Made by a program: the position numbers and the translations under genes
NCBI GenBank assembly: GCA_947095585.1
Contig: OX352762.1
Location: forward strand, 24,652,669-24,716,668
Source of the DNA: Nephrocerus scutellatus
Lineage: Eukaryota; Arthropoda; Insecta; Diptera; Pipunculidae
Direction: 5' to 3'
DNA: 64,000 nt
In this document: one piece after another, positions 40,331-52,330 of the stretch
How the letters are laid out: each line of letters opens with the position of its first letter
Position numbering within the stretch: the stretch's first letter is position 1
Notes under the pieces: model-generated
Seen by the model: only the letters and a program-made list of their open reading frames with translations
Database searches by the model: none
What the model was told of the DNA's origin: nothing

Positions 40331-41905
40331 CTTACCACCACAGAAGATGTAGAAGAATGGACACGCCTTAAAAATACTGTCATTAGTACTGCTGACTCTA
40401 TCTTAGGCAGTAGTCGTCGAGTTTGGAACGACTGGTTCGATGACGAATGTAAGCTAGCGACTGAACGTAAGAATGTTGCGTACCGAGCAATGCAACAATC
40501 GCATAGAACGCGGGCACGCGAAGATGAATATAAAGAGCTCAGAAGATATGAAAAAACAGTTTACCGGCGAAAGAAAGCAGCCTGGGAGAAGAATCACGTC
40601 CGTAAACTAGAACAGTACCGAGAGCAAGGACCGCACCAGACGCGGAAGATCTACCAAAGAGTCTGCGGTATGACGCAGTATACACCGCGGTGCACATACT
40701 GCAAGGACAAAGAGGGCAATCTGATCGGCGATCTTAAAGGCATCTTAGAGTGATGGAAAGATCAATTTCATGAGTTGCTAAATGGTTAAGTTAGTTAAGT
40801 GAGGAATTGGAGGCTCCAATAATGACCGAAGATCATACTATGCTTTCGCCACCAAGCTTAAACGAAGTTAGCAGAGCGATAAAATGATTTAAAAATAATA
40901 GGGCCCTGGGATCAGATGGGATCCCAGGAGAACTGATAAAAATAGGAGGCCCCACATTACACCAAGCAATTCATGAAATAATAGTGCAAGCGTGAGAGGA
41001 AGAAGCTGTGCCAGAAGACTGGCGAAGAGGCATCCTGTGCCCCATACATAAGAAAGGAGATATAACAAGCTGCAGCAATTATCGTGGTATAAAGTTGTTG
41101 AGTACCGCGTATAAGATTTCCTCCTCTATCCTTCAAGAGGAGAAGAGGTTAGCCCCATACGCTAAAGTTATCATTGGTCCAAAACCAGTGTGGCTTCATC
41201 CCAGGCAAATCAACAACTGATCAAATTTACACCCTTGGGCAGGTGATGGAAAAATGTCTAGAGTTTCAAAACTCACTACACCATCTTTTTATGGACTTTA
41301 AAGCAGTATATGATAGCAAAGCCAGACTAGAACTTTATAAAGCTATGAGAGAATTCGGCATCCCAAATAAACTGACACGACTATGTGTATTCAGATACTG
41401 GCTTACGCAGACAATATTGATATCCTTGGTACAAACCCAAGAGCTGTACAAGAAGCTTTCATCCAGATCGAGCAGGCGGCACGAAATCTGGGGCTGCACA
41501 TAAATGAAACCAAAACAAAGTACATGTTGGCGACGTCTGCGAGTAGAAGATCCAACATTTGTCCCGCAATTAGAATAGTGGAGCGCGAATTTGAAGTGGT
41601 GGAATCTTTTAACTATCTCGGGTCAACTGTAGCAGCCGATTACAGCATGGAACCAGAAATACGCGCACGGATGCTTAAAGCCAACAAAGCCTACTATAGT
41701 CTGTCAAGACTCTTCAAATCCAGGAACTTAACCATAACATCCAAGCTGCTGGTATATAAGACAATGTTCATACCAGTACTTACATATGGATCCGAGACTT
41801 GGGTGCTTAGCAAAAAGCATTCTGACCTCTTAACCGCGTTCGAGAGGAAAGTCTTACGGATAATTGTTGGCCGCGTATGTGAGGAAGTGAGCCCGAAGAA
41901 TTTTT
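40310..41905 (+). mobile_element. RTE-B non-LTR retrotransposon, best copy (5'-truncated, broken)
   Basis: Encodes in order a linker (146 codons: 'DSILGSSRRVWNDWFDDECK', 'RCTYCKDKEGNLIGDLKGIL'), 'RALGSDGIPGELIK' (40900), 'WRRGILCPIHKKGDITSCSN', 'YRGIKLLSTAYKISSSIL', 'CGFIPGKSTTDQIYTLGQVM', 'LHHLFMDFKAVYDS' (catalytic Asp), 'GIPNKLTRLC', then a deletion that removes the LRQGD block, 'ILAYADNIDI' (YADD changed to YADN, 41395), 'GLHINETKTKYMLATSASRR', 'FNYLGSTVAADYSMEPEIRA' and 'SETWVLSKKHSDLL'. Frameshifts occur near 41200 and 41385, and there are stops at 40751, 40790 and 40885. The endonuclease is missing. It ends in CCCGAAG repeats (41888-41960). Confidence 0.8.
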
Positions 41906-41959
41906 TTTGAATCCCGAAGCCCGAAGATTGATTGCAAAACCCGAAGTCTTCGGACAAAA

Positions 41960-43290
41960 ATGACATTGTTTTCATGCCTACTCTTAAATTGAAGGTGTGT
42001 ATATACGGGGCTTAGTTAACATCTTGAAAAATGTAAGCCATGGAGTTCTTTTATGGCAAGACGTCAAGATTCCAGCTTCTGTCCTTCGGCATACAAAATA
42101 GTCTCGGATCTACAGTATGTAAACCATTCGACCACCTGTCGCGAGCTAATATTGGTTCAGCCCCCAAAGAATGTACCAAGACTGGTCATAAATAAAAAAA
42201 AAATCTTTAGTACTAGTTGCTAAGCTACCCAATAACAAAGAATAACAAATTGTAAAGGGTGATTCCATTTACCCTGTTAGTTGGAACTGAAAATCCCCCG
42301 AGACATAAATCATAAACATATTTCAATTGGAAGGAACACGTAATAAAGCGTAGGACTGCGCAAAAGCTTTAAAAAGTGTGCCTGACACTCATACTGGCTT
42401 CTACGAGTATTTCGCACTTGCCGGTAGGTATTCCATTGGATCTGCACCTTTGCACCCCAACATTTTTACAACTTGTATGAATTTTTTTTTTATCATTTTC
42501 ATTTATTGTCCGTAGTAAATTATTTTTTTTATTCTTTCCGAATTTGCACTTTTTCAAACCTTCAGAAGTAATACCTTCGTTTGATCTGACTTTCCCAATG
42601 TTCTCTTCGTTTGTGGTGGCTTTGTGCTATGCTTTCCTCTAGGGATTTATATTTGCTCTACACATCAGTATGGGCAAGAGAACAAAATTTTTCAATTCCA
42701 CGAAATCTCGGAATTTTTTACACCATTCAAAGTGAAGCTCTTTGTTATTTAAAATTAATAATTCTATTGTTGAGATTCTTTTCAAATGTGAATACTTTTC
42801 TCAAAAACGAGATAAGGGGATAACAAGTTTAACATATGAATGCGGTATTAATTTTCGAACGCACGTGATGACGACATCAACTGGGACCTGGAAGGGACTT
42901 TTTATACAATTGTGATTTTTAAAAGGAAAATTCACGTCTACCGATTAAGTGATATATATATTTACCCTGTAATTTGTTCACAATAATATCTTCCCTGCAG
43001 TCGTGTCCCATAAACCACATTGTAAAATACCATCTGGTAAAGTTCTTCTGAGCTTATCTGAGCGGGATGTTCAGCCTCTTCTCAAAATTATTATTATCGG
43101 TTTCGACATCCAGAAGATGTCTTCCACCACAGTTTCATCATACATCATCAACATTCATAAACAGCGCGGTAATGCTGTAGATCTTATCATTATGGAGTTT
43201 CTGGAAGTCTACTGCAGACCATCGCTCGTAGTTTTTGTCTTTAATGTACAAGAGTGACAAGAGTTCAATTTTTTTTTCAGTTCTGATAAA
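41960..43290. other. Gene-free stretch
   Basis: No recognised domain. Short open frames such as 43003-43257 and the overlapping minus-strand frame are not related to anything I know. The DNA is AT-rich with a TACGAGTA word at 42402. Confidence 0.4.
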
Positions 43291-43568
43291 CGTGACAGAC
43301 CGTTGCGGTCCAAAGCTTAGCTTCTCGAGACCATTTGTGTTGAGCATTTATATTTTTGCACACAAATGGAAGGGACCTATACAATTTGATGCCGTATCCG
43401 AACGGCGAATTGGAAAGCTTTCCGTGACAAGTCATTACTCTCAGATGTTTGCCAGGCATTGGCGAGAGGTGGGACCGTAAAAAATACTCTTTGGTGTTTT
43501 CTAGGATTAGAACCTCGAACCTACTGGTCAGAAGTCCATATGAACTAACCACTGAGCCACGGCGCCCA
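43291..43568 (-). repeat. tRNA-derived SINE, copy 2
   Basis: Minus strand starts TGGGCGCCGTGGCTCAGTGG (A box), with a good B box GGTTCTAATCC about 45 bases on. The body matches copies 1 and 3 and it ends GGTCTGTCACG without a clear ATT tail. Full head. Confidence 0.8.
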
Positions 43569-43569
43569 C

Positions 43570-44374
43570 TAATCAAATCTTATGGATTCTGCTCTCGCGT
43601 TGCTATTATAGGATGCCTCAAAGTCTTGGTTTATTATTCTACGAGTATAAGACCTCGCTCTTCGTGTAAGGCACATAGGATAACTCTTCTTCTGTATTCA
43701 GCCCTCGATTCCTTTGACCGATTATGACTCCATATTGTTCTTGAGCCATTTCATGGCTTTCATAACGTCTTCTGAGCAAGGTGACGTATGTTTTTAGCCG
43801 GAATAATCGATGAAGCCTTCAAATCCTCAGTTAGCCCGCGTTAAATATTGTACAAGGTGTATTCAAAAATGAAATGAGACTTTTTAGTGGCAGTTTGGGG
43901 TAATTATCCCTGTAAATATATTCTGATAGCAACTTTGCAGTTCTTCTTTGAATTTTCGGCTTCTTTCAGCGAAAGAGTCTGTATTCAAGAAATATGGTTT
44001 TAGCTTTTTGGCTAGCCATAGGCCTTCCTGCAATTTTCTTTATGTAAAATTATTAACTTCATAGTGCTCCTCAGCGCTATTGTGCTAAGAATCGATTTAA
44101 TGTCCACCAAATCATGAATTAACTATCATAATTATAAAATGAAACAGGACCAGGTTTTCATCATCTTATATGAAGGTTTTCACAGAACGAACAGCGTAGA
44201 CTTCATGCCGACTTCACGCAGACATCAGTACGAGACATAACATCTACCAGTGTTAAGCTAGGTCATTCTAAAGTTAAGCATAACACGGAGAACAAGTTTT
44301 CATCGTGTTATATAAAGATTTCCGAAATTTTCTAATCTTGTTAGTGCGAAACCGTGTTGTAGGATACCGTGTTG
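43570..44374. other. Gene-free stretch
   Basis: No convincing gene. At about 43855-43890 there is a mariner-like end (ACAAGGTGTATTCAAAAATG) with no partner end in view. Confidence 0.35.
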
Positions 44375-46350
44375 TTAGAGGGTTGGGTTAGGTTAGGCTA
44401 AGGTGGCTGTAAGTGAAACCGACACACTTAGACTATCAATGGTCCATTGAGCTCTTCGGATGAAGTGTAGGAGACTTCTCATGTCAATGTTGGTAAGATC
44501 ATTATCTAGATCAGATCATCTATGTAGAAGAAAGCTCCCATAGGGAGTTTACGTTTTTGGGAGAGGGCTGGACATGTACATAGAAGATGGATAATGGTCT
44601 CCTCCTCCTCCTCATCCATGCAGCTTCTGCAGAAGTCATTCGAGAAGACTCCAAGTCTTGCTGCATGCTTGCCTATGAGACAGTGTCCATTGATGACTCC
44701 TACAATAGCACCGATGTGCGATCATTTTGAGATATCAAACACTTGGAGCGTTTTGGATCCAGCTATGCAAGTTGTGCCGTTTGCCCACCTACGGTTAGTT
44801 TTTTTTTATTATTATCCCGCTTTAACATGAGCTTCCGTTTAGCGATTGGTATGCCTAGACAATCATATTCAGGTAAGATGGGTAGTTTGGACGGTTTGTC
44901 AGCCAAACAGTTACCGGGAATATCTCTTTGCCCCGGCACCCAACATAACGGCCTTGGAACATAATGTCTGTCGCTCCGAATATTATTATTGTAATTATCA
45001 CCAGGGATAGATCCTGTTGTCTGGGCGAGATGCCAGCCAATAGGTTCTTTGGTGAGTCTTCAATTGTGCGGCAGTGACATCTCGATCGCTGAAGTGAGGG
45101 AGTAATAACTAGGCGTCCTGAGTCTGCAACCAGGTTGTTAACAATCCATAGTTCTTGGATCAGGACGATGTCCTCTCCGCCTTTAAGCAGACTGAGTAAG
45201 AGGGAGGCCGAGGCCAGGTTCATCTGGACTAACTGCAGCATTTCTGTTACAATCAGAAAGAGAAATCTCCACCACAGTATTATCCATATCCTCCCTTTCT
45301 GAATACGAGCTGAGAAGTACGCCCTCGTTGTGGAAAACTCCGAAGGGTGAGTTCCCCGTCTCAATATCCGATAGAGGATCGGTCAGTGAGATAGAAGACA
45401 TTTGACGAAGTTTTGGAGTGTCTTCCATCAAGGAAACCCTTCCATCAAGGAAACCGTGACAGATACTCCAGGGTCGGGAGTTAGGAGCTCCGAGTCTGAG
45501 GGATGGAGAGGCAGTTTACCTGCGTCCAGCTCTTGTAGACTCGAAGGGTGATGTGTTCCCATCCAAATCTTATCATGCCTTTGGTCTCAGCCAGAGTAAC
45601 GAGGGTTTCCTGATTGATCAGAACAACCGTGGATCTGTAGGAACCTCTTTGCTCCCCCAACTTGGCGACTTTCGAGTCGTGAGTCGGAAGTGAGGTATTG
45701 TTGATTTTCAGGACCAGGAGTATTTCATCCGCAGAGGAGGGTTCAGTAGGGATCAAAGTGCGAGCTCTCGGTCGGCTTGGAATACCGTTCCGGAGAGATA
45801 GTTCCGTCAGTGACGCTGCGATCTATCACTGTGACTCAGATTACATCTGAGATGTAACGGTGGAGTGACTAAGTGTGCTGGTCTTATGCACTTTAAGTCT
45901 TTTTAAAGCTGAAGCGGTTTTCCTACTGATCTTTATCGCTTAGACGTAGCGTCATTGCTGGTCCGTTTCTCGTGCTTACTTTTAAGGGCTTGGGCCCATT
46001 TTAGCTTGGCGATCTGCTTCGTTGTTTTGTTGGGCTCTGGAATTGCTCCGAGGGCCTTCAGTGTCCGAACCGCATTTCGCTGATCCTTGTACAACGATCT
46101 AGATGGAGTGCGTTGTCGCGAACATCCACCAGATGCGTCTACAAGATTACACGCAACGGAAGGCCTGGACTGGAAGGGCCAAGAGGTGCCACATTCCTAC
46201 CGCTGCTAGTAGAAAGCCTATTTGTCAAAGCCGGCCTGCGCTTGTCGGCAGAAGATAAACCACTACCATTCGTTGCATGAGCATTGCCGTTTGACAGCAA
46301 TAGCATCGTACTACCGTCCGGTAAAGAAGAAGTACCGGTCTTCGAAAATG
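44375..46350 (-). mobile_element. LOA-like non-LTR retrotransposon, internally deleted
   Basis: On the minus strand: ORF1 remnant with DUF4780-like 'GSYRSTVVLINQETLVTLAE' and 'TKGMIRFGWEHITLRVYK' (45756-45540), endonuclease start 'LQLVQMNLASASLLLSLLKG' and 'GEDIVLIQELWIV' (45240-45120), then a jump to RNase H 'CWVPGQRDIPGNCLADKPSK' (44950-44890) and the C-terminal Cys-His cluster C-x2-C-x9-H-x2-C in 'CRSCMDEEEETIIHLLC' (about 44640-44590). The reverse transcriptase is deleted. The 3' end has CCTAACCTAACCC-like tail sequence at about 44390. The same ORF1 is intact in the copy at 59535-62270. Confidence 0.75.
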
Positions 46351-46868
46351 TTATGCTAGTTTTCTCAAAACTAGCAGAAGAAAAAATGTTTTATGCCTGC
46401 CATTTGGATTCCCACGAGTTGCGAAAAAGGGCGGTTAATCTGTACAGATATCCGCAATATACAGAATCTGGAGGGCGCCAGGTATCCAGATACTCCGTGA
46501 GCGACTGGGCTATTTTTGAACTGAGCTCCCAGCCAGGCTCTCGGCACGGAACGTATAAACCTTAATTCAGTCCAGGGGGTGAGGATGGTGATTGGGATAG
46601 GTAGAGGGTGAATGTAGGAGGAGAAGAGAAGGGGATGAGCGACCTTTGGTTTCAAGACTCATCTGAAGAAGAACTCTCAAGAATCTTTGACCTTACTTAG
46701 CCCCTCTACAACTCGACAAGTTCGACGCTTAGGTAGGAGGGTAAGAAGGTTATCGTAAATAAAAATCAATTTCGTATAACTGAAAAACTATCCATTCCAT
46801 TGAGCTGGAACTTTTGCAACGTGTTTGTTTTTTGATTCAAGAAATATTCTTAACGCAAAACTTTTCCG

Positions 46869-47169
46869 ATAATAATAATAATAATATTCGGCGCGACAGA
46901 CCATTGCGGTCCAAAGCCTGGCTTCTCGCAACCATTTGTGTTGAGCATGTATATTTTTGCACACAAATGGAGGGGACCTACAATTTAATGCCGGATCCGA
47001 ACGGCGAATTGAGAAGCTTTCCGTAACAATTTATTACTCTCGGACGTTTGTCAGACTTTCGCGTGAGGTGGGACACCGTGAAAAATACTTTTGTTGTTAC
47101 TGGGATTCAAACCACGAACCTCCTGCTCAGAAGTCCATGCTCTTCTTATCCACTGAGCCACGGCGCCCG
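46869..47169 (-). repeat. tRNA-derived SINE, copy 3 (most complete)
   Basis: About 300 bp. Minus strand: GCGGGCGCCGTGGCTCAGTG with A box, B box GGTTTGAATCC, the body with 'CCCACCTCACGCGAAAGTC', 'GGAAAGCTTCTCAATTCGCC', 'GGATCCGGCATTAAATTG', 'AGGTCCCCTCCATTTGTGTG', and the end GTCTGTCGCGCCGAATATT followed by six ATT repeats. The polymerase III promoter boxes, lack of coding and simple-repeat tail define a SINE. Confidence 0.85.
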
Positions 47170-49080
47170 CAGGGAAAATCCTTAAAGATGCCTCAATAGA
47201 GCAATAAACATTTTCTCAAACGGGGGAATACACCTTTTGAATGCAGTTTTGGTAAGTGAAATTTTAAAAAAGCTTTTCTTTTGCAATAGAAAGAATTCAT
47301 AAAATTATTACATACTCGTATAGAACACATATTGCTCATATGTTCCTTGTGGAATAGTATGGAATGCACAGCACCATTCTTGATGCCTTTCCACATCCTT
47401 CATTGATGCGAATTCATGCGAAATTTCATGCATGATATTTCTTTTCAATTAATATTTAACGAAAGCAAAAACAAAAAAATTGATAATCATTTTTAAGAGT
47501 TGTGTGTGTGTGTGTGTGTGTGAGTCAATGCACTTGTGATTCATAAATACTCGTATGTATGTGTTTTTCGCCACTCTAAGAGCATTATTCCAGCTTTTAA
47601 TCACTCAACGACTGAAGCCCTCCGCCGTTATGAACATAACATAACAGATTTGAACACTCTAAGCACTGTGCGCACTTCAATGCATGATGTATGTATATGA
47701 GTAGGTACCTTGCAGTGCTTTAGACAGCACCATCATGACTCACTTGAATTAAATTCTTGTTCTTTTGTTTCGTCCCAGCTAGATATTTGCATTTATTTCT
47801 TCTGCAACAGTCGTCCATTTAAAAACATTCGACTTCCTTAGTCGAACTTCGATCAAGCATTCATGAAAATAAATAGGATGAATGCACATGTATTCCGGAT
47901 CTTTGAGTTTTGCGTTGAATCTCGGAGTATCTATCTATCTAAATATGAAACTGACTCACAATGAAAAGGAAGGGGAAAACATAGTAAACAAGCAGACGGG
48001 GTCCAGCATAATGTCACATTCATATGCTTACACTCGCAGTAAGTGCCATCAGGCCATCAAAAGGATATTGGATGCTCCCGATTCAATGCTCGTTTTGCAT
48101 TTACACCGTATAGATAGATCATCAAAATCATCTTTAGAAGTAATTTGATTTTTTATGTGAGAAGAGCAGAAATCTACCCTCAATGAAGGTTTCTGCATGG
48201 ATGCAATCAGCAGTTTTTTTTATTCAGTCATACGACGGAAGCAACTCCATCTCCATTCATTATTTTCAGTCACCGTTTTGGGGTCGAATTTAGAAATTTA
48301 CACTTGTTGGGCTCGATTCCACAGTCACACACATTCCATGCAGCGCTTAAGTGTTTCTTGTGTGGTTGTTTGTTTGTTTCTTTGTTTGTCTCTTGTCAAG
48401 CCTCGAACTGAAATGGTGGTGAATTCTTTGGTTCTCAATTAATATGTAACCGTGTCGTCGACGTTGTCGTCTTCGTCCTGTCCCCAATCTGGGAATGGAA
48501 ATTGAATTTTATTATTATGAACATACGTAGCTAAGGACACATTTCCCTTCTTCACCATGCGTTCAGAAATAATGAAAATTTAATTTTTGGTATGAATTTA
48601 ATTAAAATTCTCATTTTTAGACAACGTGCCCGTTGTTCGGTCGATACCTTCGCACAACCACCACAGAAGGGTCCTTCCTTATTTTGAAAAGTGAAATTGA
48701 AATGAAAATGTTGCCATGCGGGGCATATTAAGGGTTGCGATATGAGTTTTATAGCTCGATTCTTTTGAAATTAACAAAACTCATATTTGACAGGGATATG
48801 GATCAGATGTTTTGTGCAAAATTTGAAATTAATTGCGTTAATTTTACAAATGAGAAGAAACAATCTCTGCATATGTCCATCGTGTGGACTTATGCTCAAG
48901 ATGATTTAACGGGGTTTGTTTTTGGAAAAACAAATCCCTTTTCTTAGGAACAGTGTTTTTTGATATCGTAGTTTATACTTAAGGTTTTATTATCGTAGTT
49001 TTAAATGTGTCATTTTGTGGTACCTATGGCATACATCGCATAAGAGGGTAGAAAATTTTACATGTAAATAATTTATTGTA
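47170..49080. other. Gene-free intergenic stretch
   Basis: AT-rich DNA without recognisable transposon or gene. A (GT)n microsatellite of about nine repeats lies at 47503-47522. Two TACTCGTA words occur at 47313 and 47548. Open frames such as 47882-48148 and 48735-48947 show no known domain. Confidence 0.5.
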
Positions 49081-49946
49081 CGAGGGTGGGTCAATAAGTC
49101 TCTGAAAAATGAAATAATGAACACTCTTTTCGGCATAAAAACATTTTATTTTTCAACATAGTCTCCTTTTAGCTCGATACACTTCATCCAACGTTTCTCC
49201 AATTTTTTGATGCCCTCTAAATAATACGATTTTTCGAGCCCCTCAAAATAAGCCCACCTTGGCCTTCTTCGGCTTCGATTCACCAGGAGAAGTCCATTGT
49301 TTTGACTGTTACTTGGCTTCTAGTGCGTTGTGGTGAATCCAGGTTTCATCCATGGTTACGAAACGGCTCAATTTTTCTGGAACATCGCCAAACACACCTT
49401 TGAAGTTGTGAAACCAATGCGTTTGTTGTCGATTGTGAGCAAACGCGACACCCATCTCTCGGAAAGCTTTTTCATGTCCAAATATCTATGTAAAATCGAA
49501 ATCACTGAGCCATATGATAAGCCTGTGGCTTGTTCAAGCTCGCGCACATTCACTCGCCGACCGTCCATTATCAACCACGGATTTTGTCGACCATGTTCGG
49601 CATCACTTGTGTTTGAACGACCGCATTGAGTAAACCAGTGGTGAATGGTTCCAATCGATGGTGAAGAGTCCCCATAATATTTGTCAAGCTTTTGTTTGGT
49701 TTGCGTGATAGTTTTTTCTCGCACAAAATAGTGGTTAACGAGCACTCGAAATTCACTTTTTTCCATTTTAACGAAAATGCTCGTAGGCGTCTATATAAAA
49801 TGGCTGCCATAACTAAACTATTTGACAGATCTCTCTGAAAATTTGGGTGCGTTCTTTTGAAAGATGATTATTGACAAAAAAAATTATAAATTTAAGGTGA
49901 CGACACAATTTGTGTTAATTTTCAGGGTCTTATTAACCCACCCTCG
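49081..49946 (-). mobile_element. mariner element with internal deletion
   Basis: Flanked by TA on both sides (49079-49080 and 49947-49948). Terminal repeats CGAGGGTGGGTCAATAAGTC and CGAGGGTGGGTTAATAAGAC differ at two positions over the first 20 bases. The transposase begins at 49766 (MEKSEFRVLVNHYFVREKTI) with the DNA-binding region ('GTIHHWF', 'DGRRVNVRELEQATG', 'VSRLLTIDNKRIG'). After a frameshift it has the first catalytic region (MDE.WIHHNALEAK, about 49350-49310) and PKKAKVG, then jumps to the C-terminal 'GIKKLEKRWMKCIELKGDYV' (about 49215-49160). The second and third catalytic Asp are deleted, about 0.45 kb. Confidence 0.85.
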
Positions 49947-52224
49947 TATCTCAATATGTATGTGTTTTGTATAAAAAAATTACTTGTACGTGTAAACGAT
50001 TTCGGTAACCAATGTGATTTGAATTACCTTGGTTTGGGGCTAAATGAGAATGGGACTTGCCTTGGTCGGCGGCGCATGATGTCGAACTATCAATCAATCA
50101 ATCACCACTCAACAGAACTAATTGATTCTTGAAACTAATACAAGCTTCGTAAAATGATCGGAATTATCAACAATGACCTTTACTTACCTACTTATGTCCT
50201 ATATCCCCTTGTGAGTCCTAGGGCCTTTACTACGCTTACGCGCCATCGCGTGCGGTTCCTGGCAATAAGCTTCAGTTCTCTCTAATTCTTCCACAATTGC
50301 CGTGACTCCTCCTCATTTGTTCTGCGTCACGGTGTATGACCAATCTACTGCCACTTCCGTCGTTGGATGGTTGTGCCTATTGGTTCCTGACCCGTTTTCT
50401 GGTAAAGATGTTCGTTAGAGATACGGTTAGGCCAGAAAACCCTTAAGATGTTCCGCAGGCACCTATTTCCACATTTGTTGTCATTTGGTGCAGCTCCATA
50501 ATCCTGTGTGAGAGTAAACAAACATCGTCAGCGTAGTCCAGATGTTTGAGTTGATATGTAAAAGTCCAACAAATTCTTCCGTATCGCTGCGCGAAGCACA
50601 TCGCTAATCACCAACAAAAAAAGTATCGGCGATAGAATGCAACCTTGTCGTATCCCACTTACGATCTCGAATTCCACTGACAGCTTTCCTCTAGGCAGGA
50701 TATGATATTTAGAGCCATGATAGGTTGCTTTAATAATAGCTATTAGTTTATCGGGTATACCTCTCCTGCGCAAGTCGAGCCAGATAAACTGTCTGTTGAC
50801 ACTGTCAAACGATTTTTCAAAATCGATGAACAGCAGGTGCAGTGGTGACCGGAATTCAACGCGCTGTTCAATAATGATCCGCAGGGTGTTTATGTGGTCT
50901 ACACAGGGGGATCCAGTGCGGAAACCTGCTTGTTCGGCATCGAGTGTATCTTTCAGATGTTCCTTAATTCGCCAAAGTACTATTTTGGCTATTACCTTTG
51001 CAACTGCAGGAAGAACGCAAATGCCTCTCCAGTTTTCACATTCTATAAGACTACCTTATTTAGGGAGCTTGACAATCATTCCCTTCTTCCACGCATCGGG
51101 GAAAATTTCTGCCTCCCAAGCTCTCTCTACAAGAAGATATAAAAGCTCTGCTGTTATCGTTGGAGCGGCACGCAGAAGCTCTTTGGGCATACCATCTAGT
51201 CCTACCGATTTGTCCTTCTTTAGTGCGGTGATCGTGGTAGCGATCTCATCATTACTGGGAGTTGAGGTGTGAATTCGGGAAATTGTTACTTCCGGCAGCT
51301 CCGTTTTATTTGGGTGCATATCGTTGGCGAATACACGGTTAAGGACCGTAGAGAAATGCTCCTTCCATCTCTTGAGCTGATCCTCATCTGAAACGAGTAC
51401 GGCACCATCTAGGCCTTTCACCGAGCTAGAGCGGTGACCACCTGTCAGCTCTTTGGTGATTCTATAAACGGTTCTGCTATCGCACCTGCTTCCTCTGTTT
51501 CTGATGCCAGGTTGTTAATATAATTACGTTTGTCACGTCTTACACTACACTGCACTTCTTTCATTTTGCTCCGATACAGGGACTCTAGCTCGATCCTCGC
51601 TGCTGATGGGGTGTCTACAATACGAGCTTTAAGTAGTTTACGTTCTTCAATCCGCCTCCAGGTATCTCCGGTAAGCCACATGCTGTGCCAAGCCTGGCTT
51701 CTGCCAACAATACTTTCCGCTCCAGATGTGAAAACATTTTTCACAACCTTCCAATGTGCTTGGATGGTTTTCGGCAGTGAGCTGCTGATTGTTTTTTTAC
51801 TCCTTGCGATAAATGATTCCTTAATTGTTGGTGCAGCACGTAACTGGACAGTAGCTACCATAAGTTGATGATCCCGTACCATATCCATGTCGGCTCCTCG
51901 TCTTTTCGGACGTCTAAAAGACAGCTCATAAAACGTCGACTGATCGCCACATGGTCGATTTGGTTGGATGATGATTGCCTGTCAGTTGACACCCAGCTGA
52001 CTTTCTGGCAGGTCTTATGATAAAACATGGCGCCTCCTATGACAAGGTGGTTGGTGTTCCAGAAATCAACAAATCTTTCACCAATGTCATTTCGTTCGCC
52101 GAGGCCGTGCTTCCCAATCACATGTTTGAGTCCTTCATTGTCGTTGCCTGCCATTCAAGTCCCCCATCACTATGACGATATCTCCGTTCGGCGTTGCTTT
52201 CAATACAGCGCTTAGCTGATTGTA

Positions 52225-52246
52225 ACGGGTGTTTTTTTAAGAGGTT
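52225..52246. repeat. Terminal inverted repeat of the DD41D mariner (transposase 3' side)
   Basis: ACGGGTGTTTTTTTAAGAGG-TT, next to TA at 52223-52224. It matches the opposite end at 20 of 22 positions. Confidence 0.9.
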
Positions 52247-52330
52247 GCCGATTTTTTTTTTGAATAAAACACATATAAAATTATGAAATGACCAAAATTT
52301 TTTTTTATTTGGTAGATAATTTTTTGGCAT

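Noticed and set aside
43003..43347. Overlapping frames on both strands near 43.0-43.3 kb as a gene
   Set aside because: Neither has a recognised domain and one runs into the SINE at 43291; there is not enough to support a gene.
43855..43890. mariner-like end ACAAGGTGTATTCAAAAATG
   Set aside because: No matching opposite end, no TA pair and no transposase nearby; at most a lone terminus.
44385..44405. Telomere-like GGTTAGGTTAGG sequence
   Set aside because: It is only about three units, diverged, and lies exactly at the 3' end of a LOA-like element, where such tails are expected.
44594..44830. Ser-rich 78-codon plus-strand frame
   Set aside because: It is antisense of the Cys-His tail of the LOA-like ORF2.
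48735..48947. 70-codon plus-strand frame
   Set aside because: No domain, no similarity to neighbours, length within chance expectation for AT-rich DNA.
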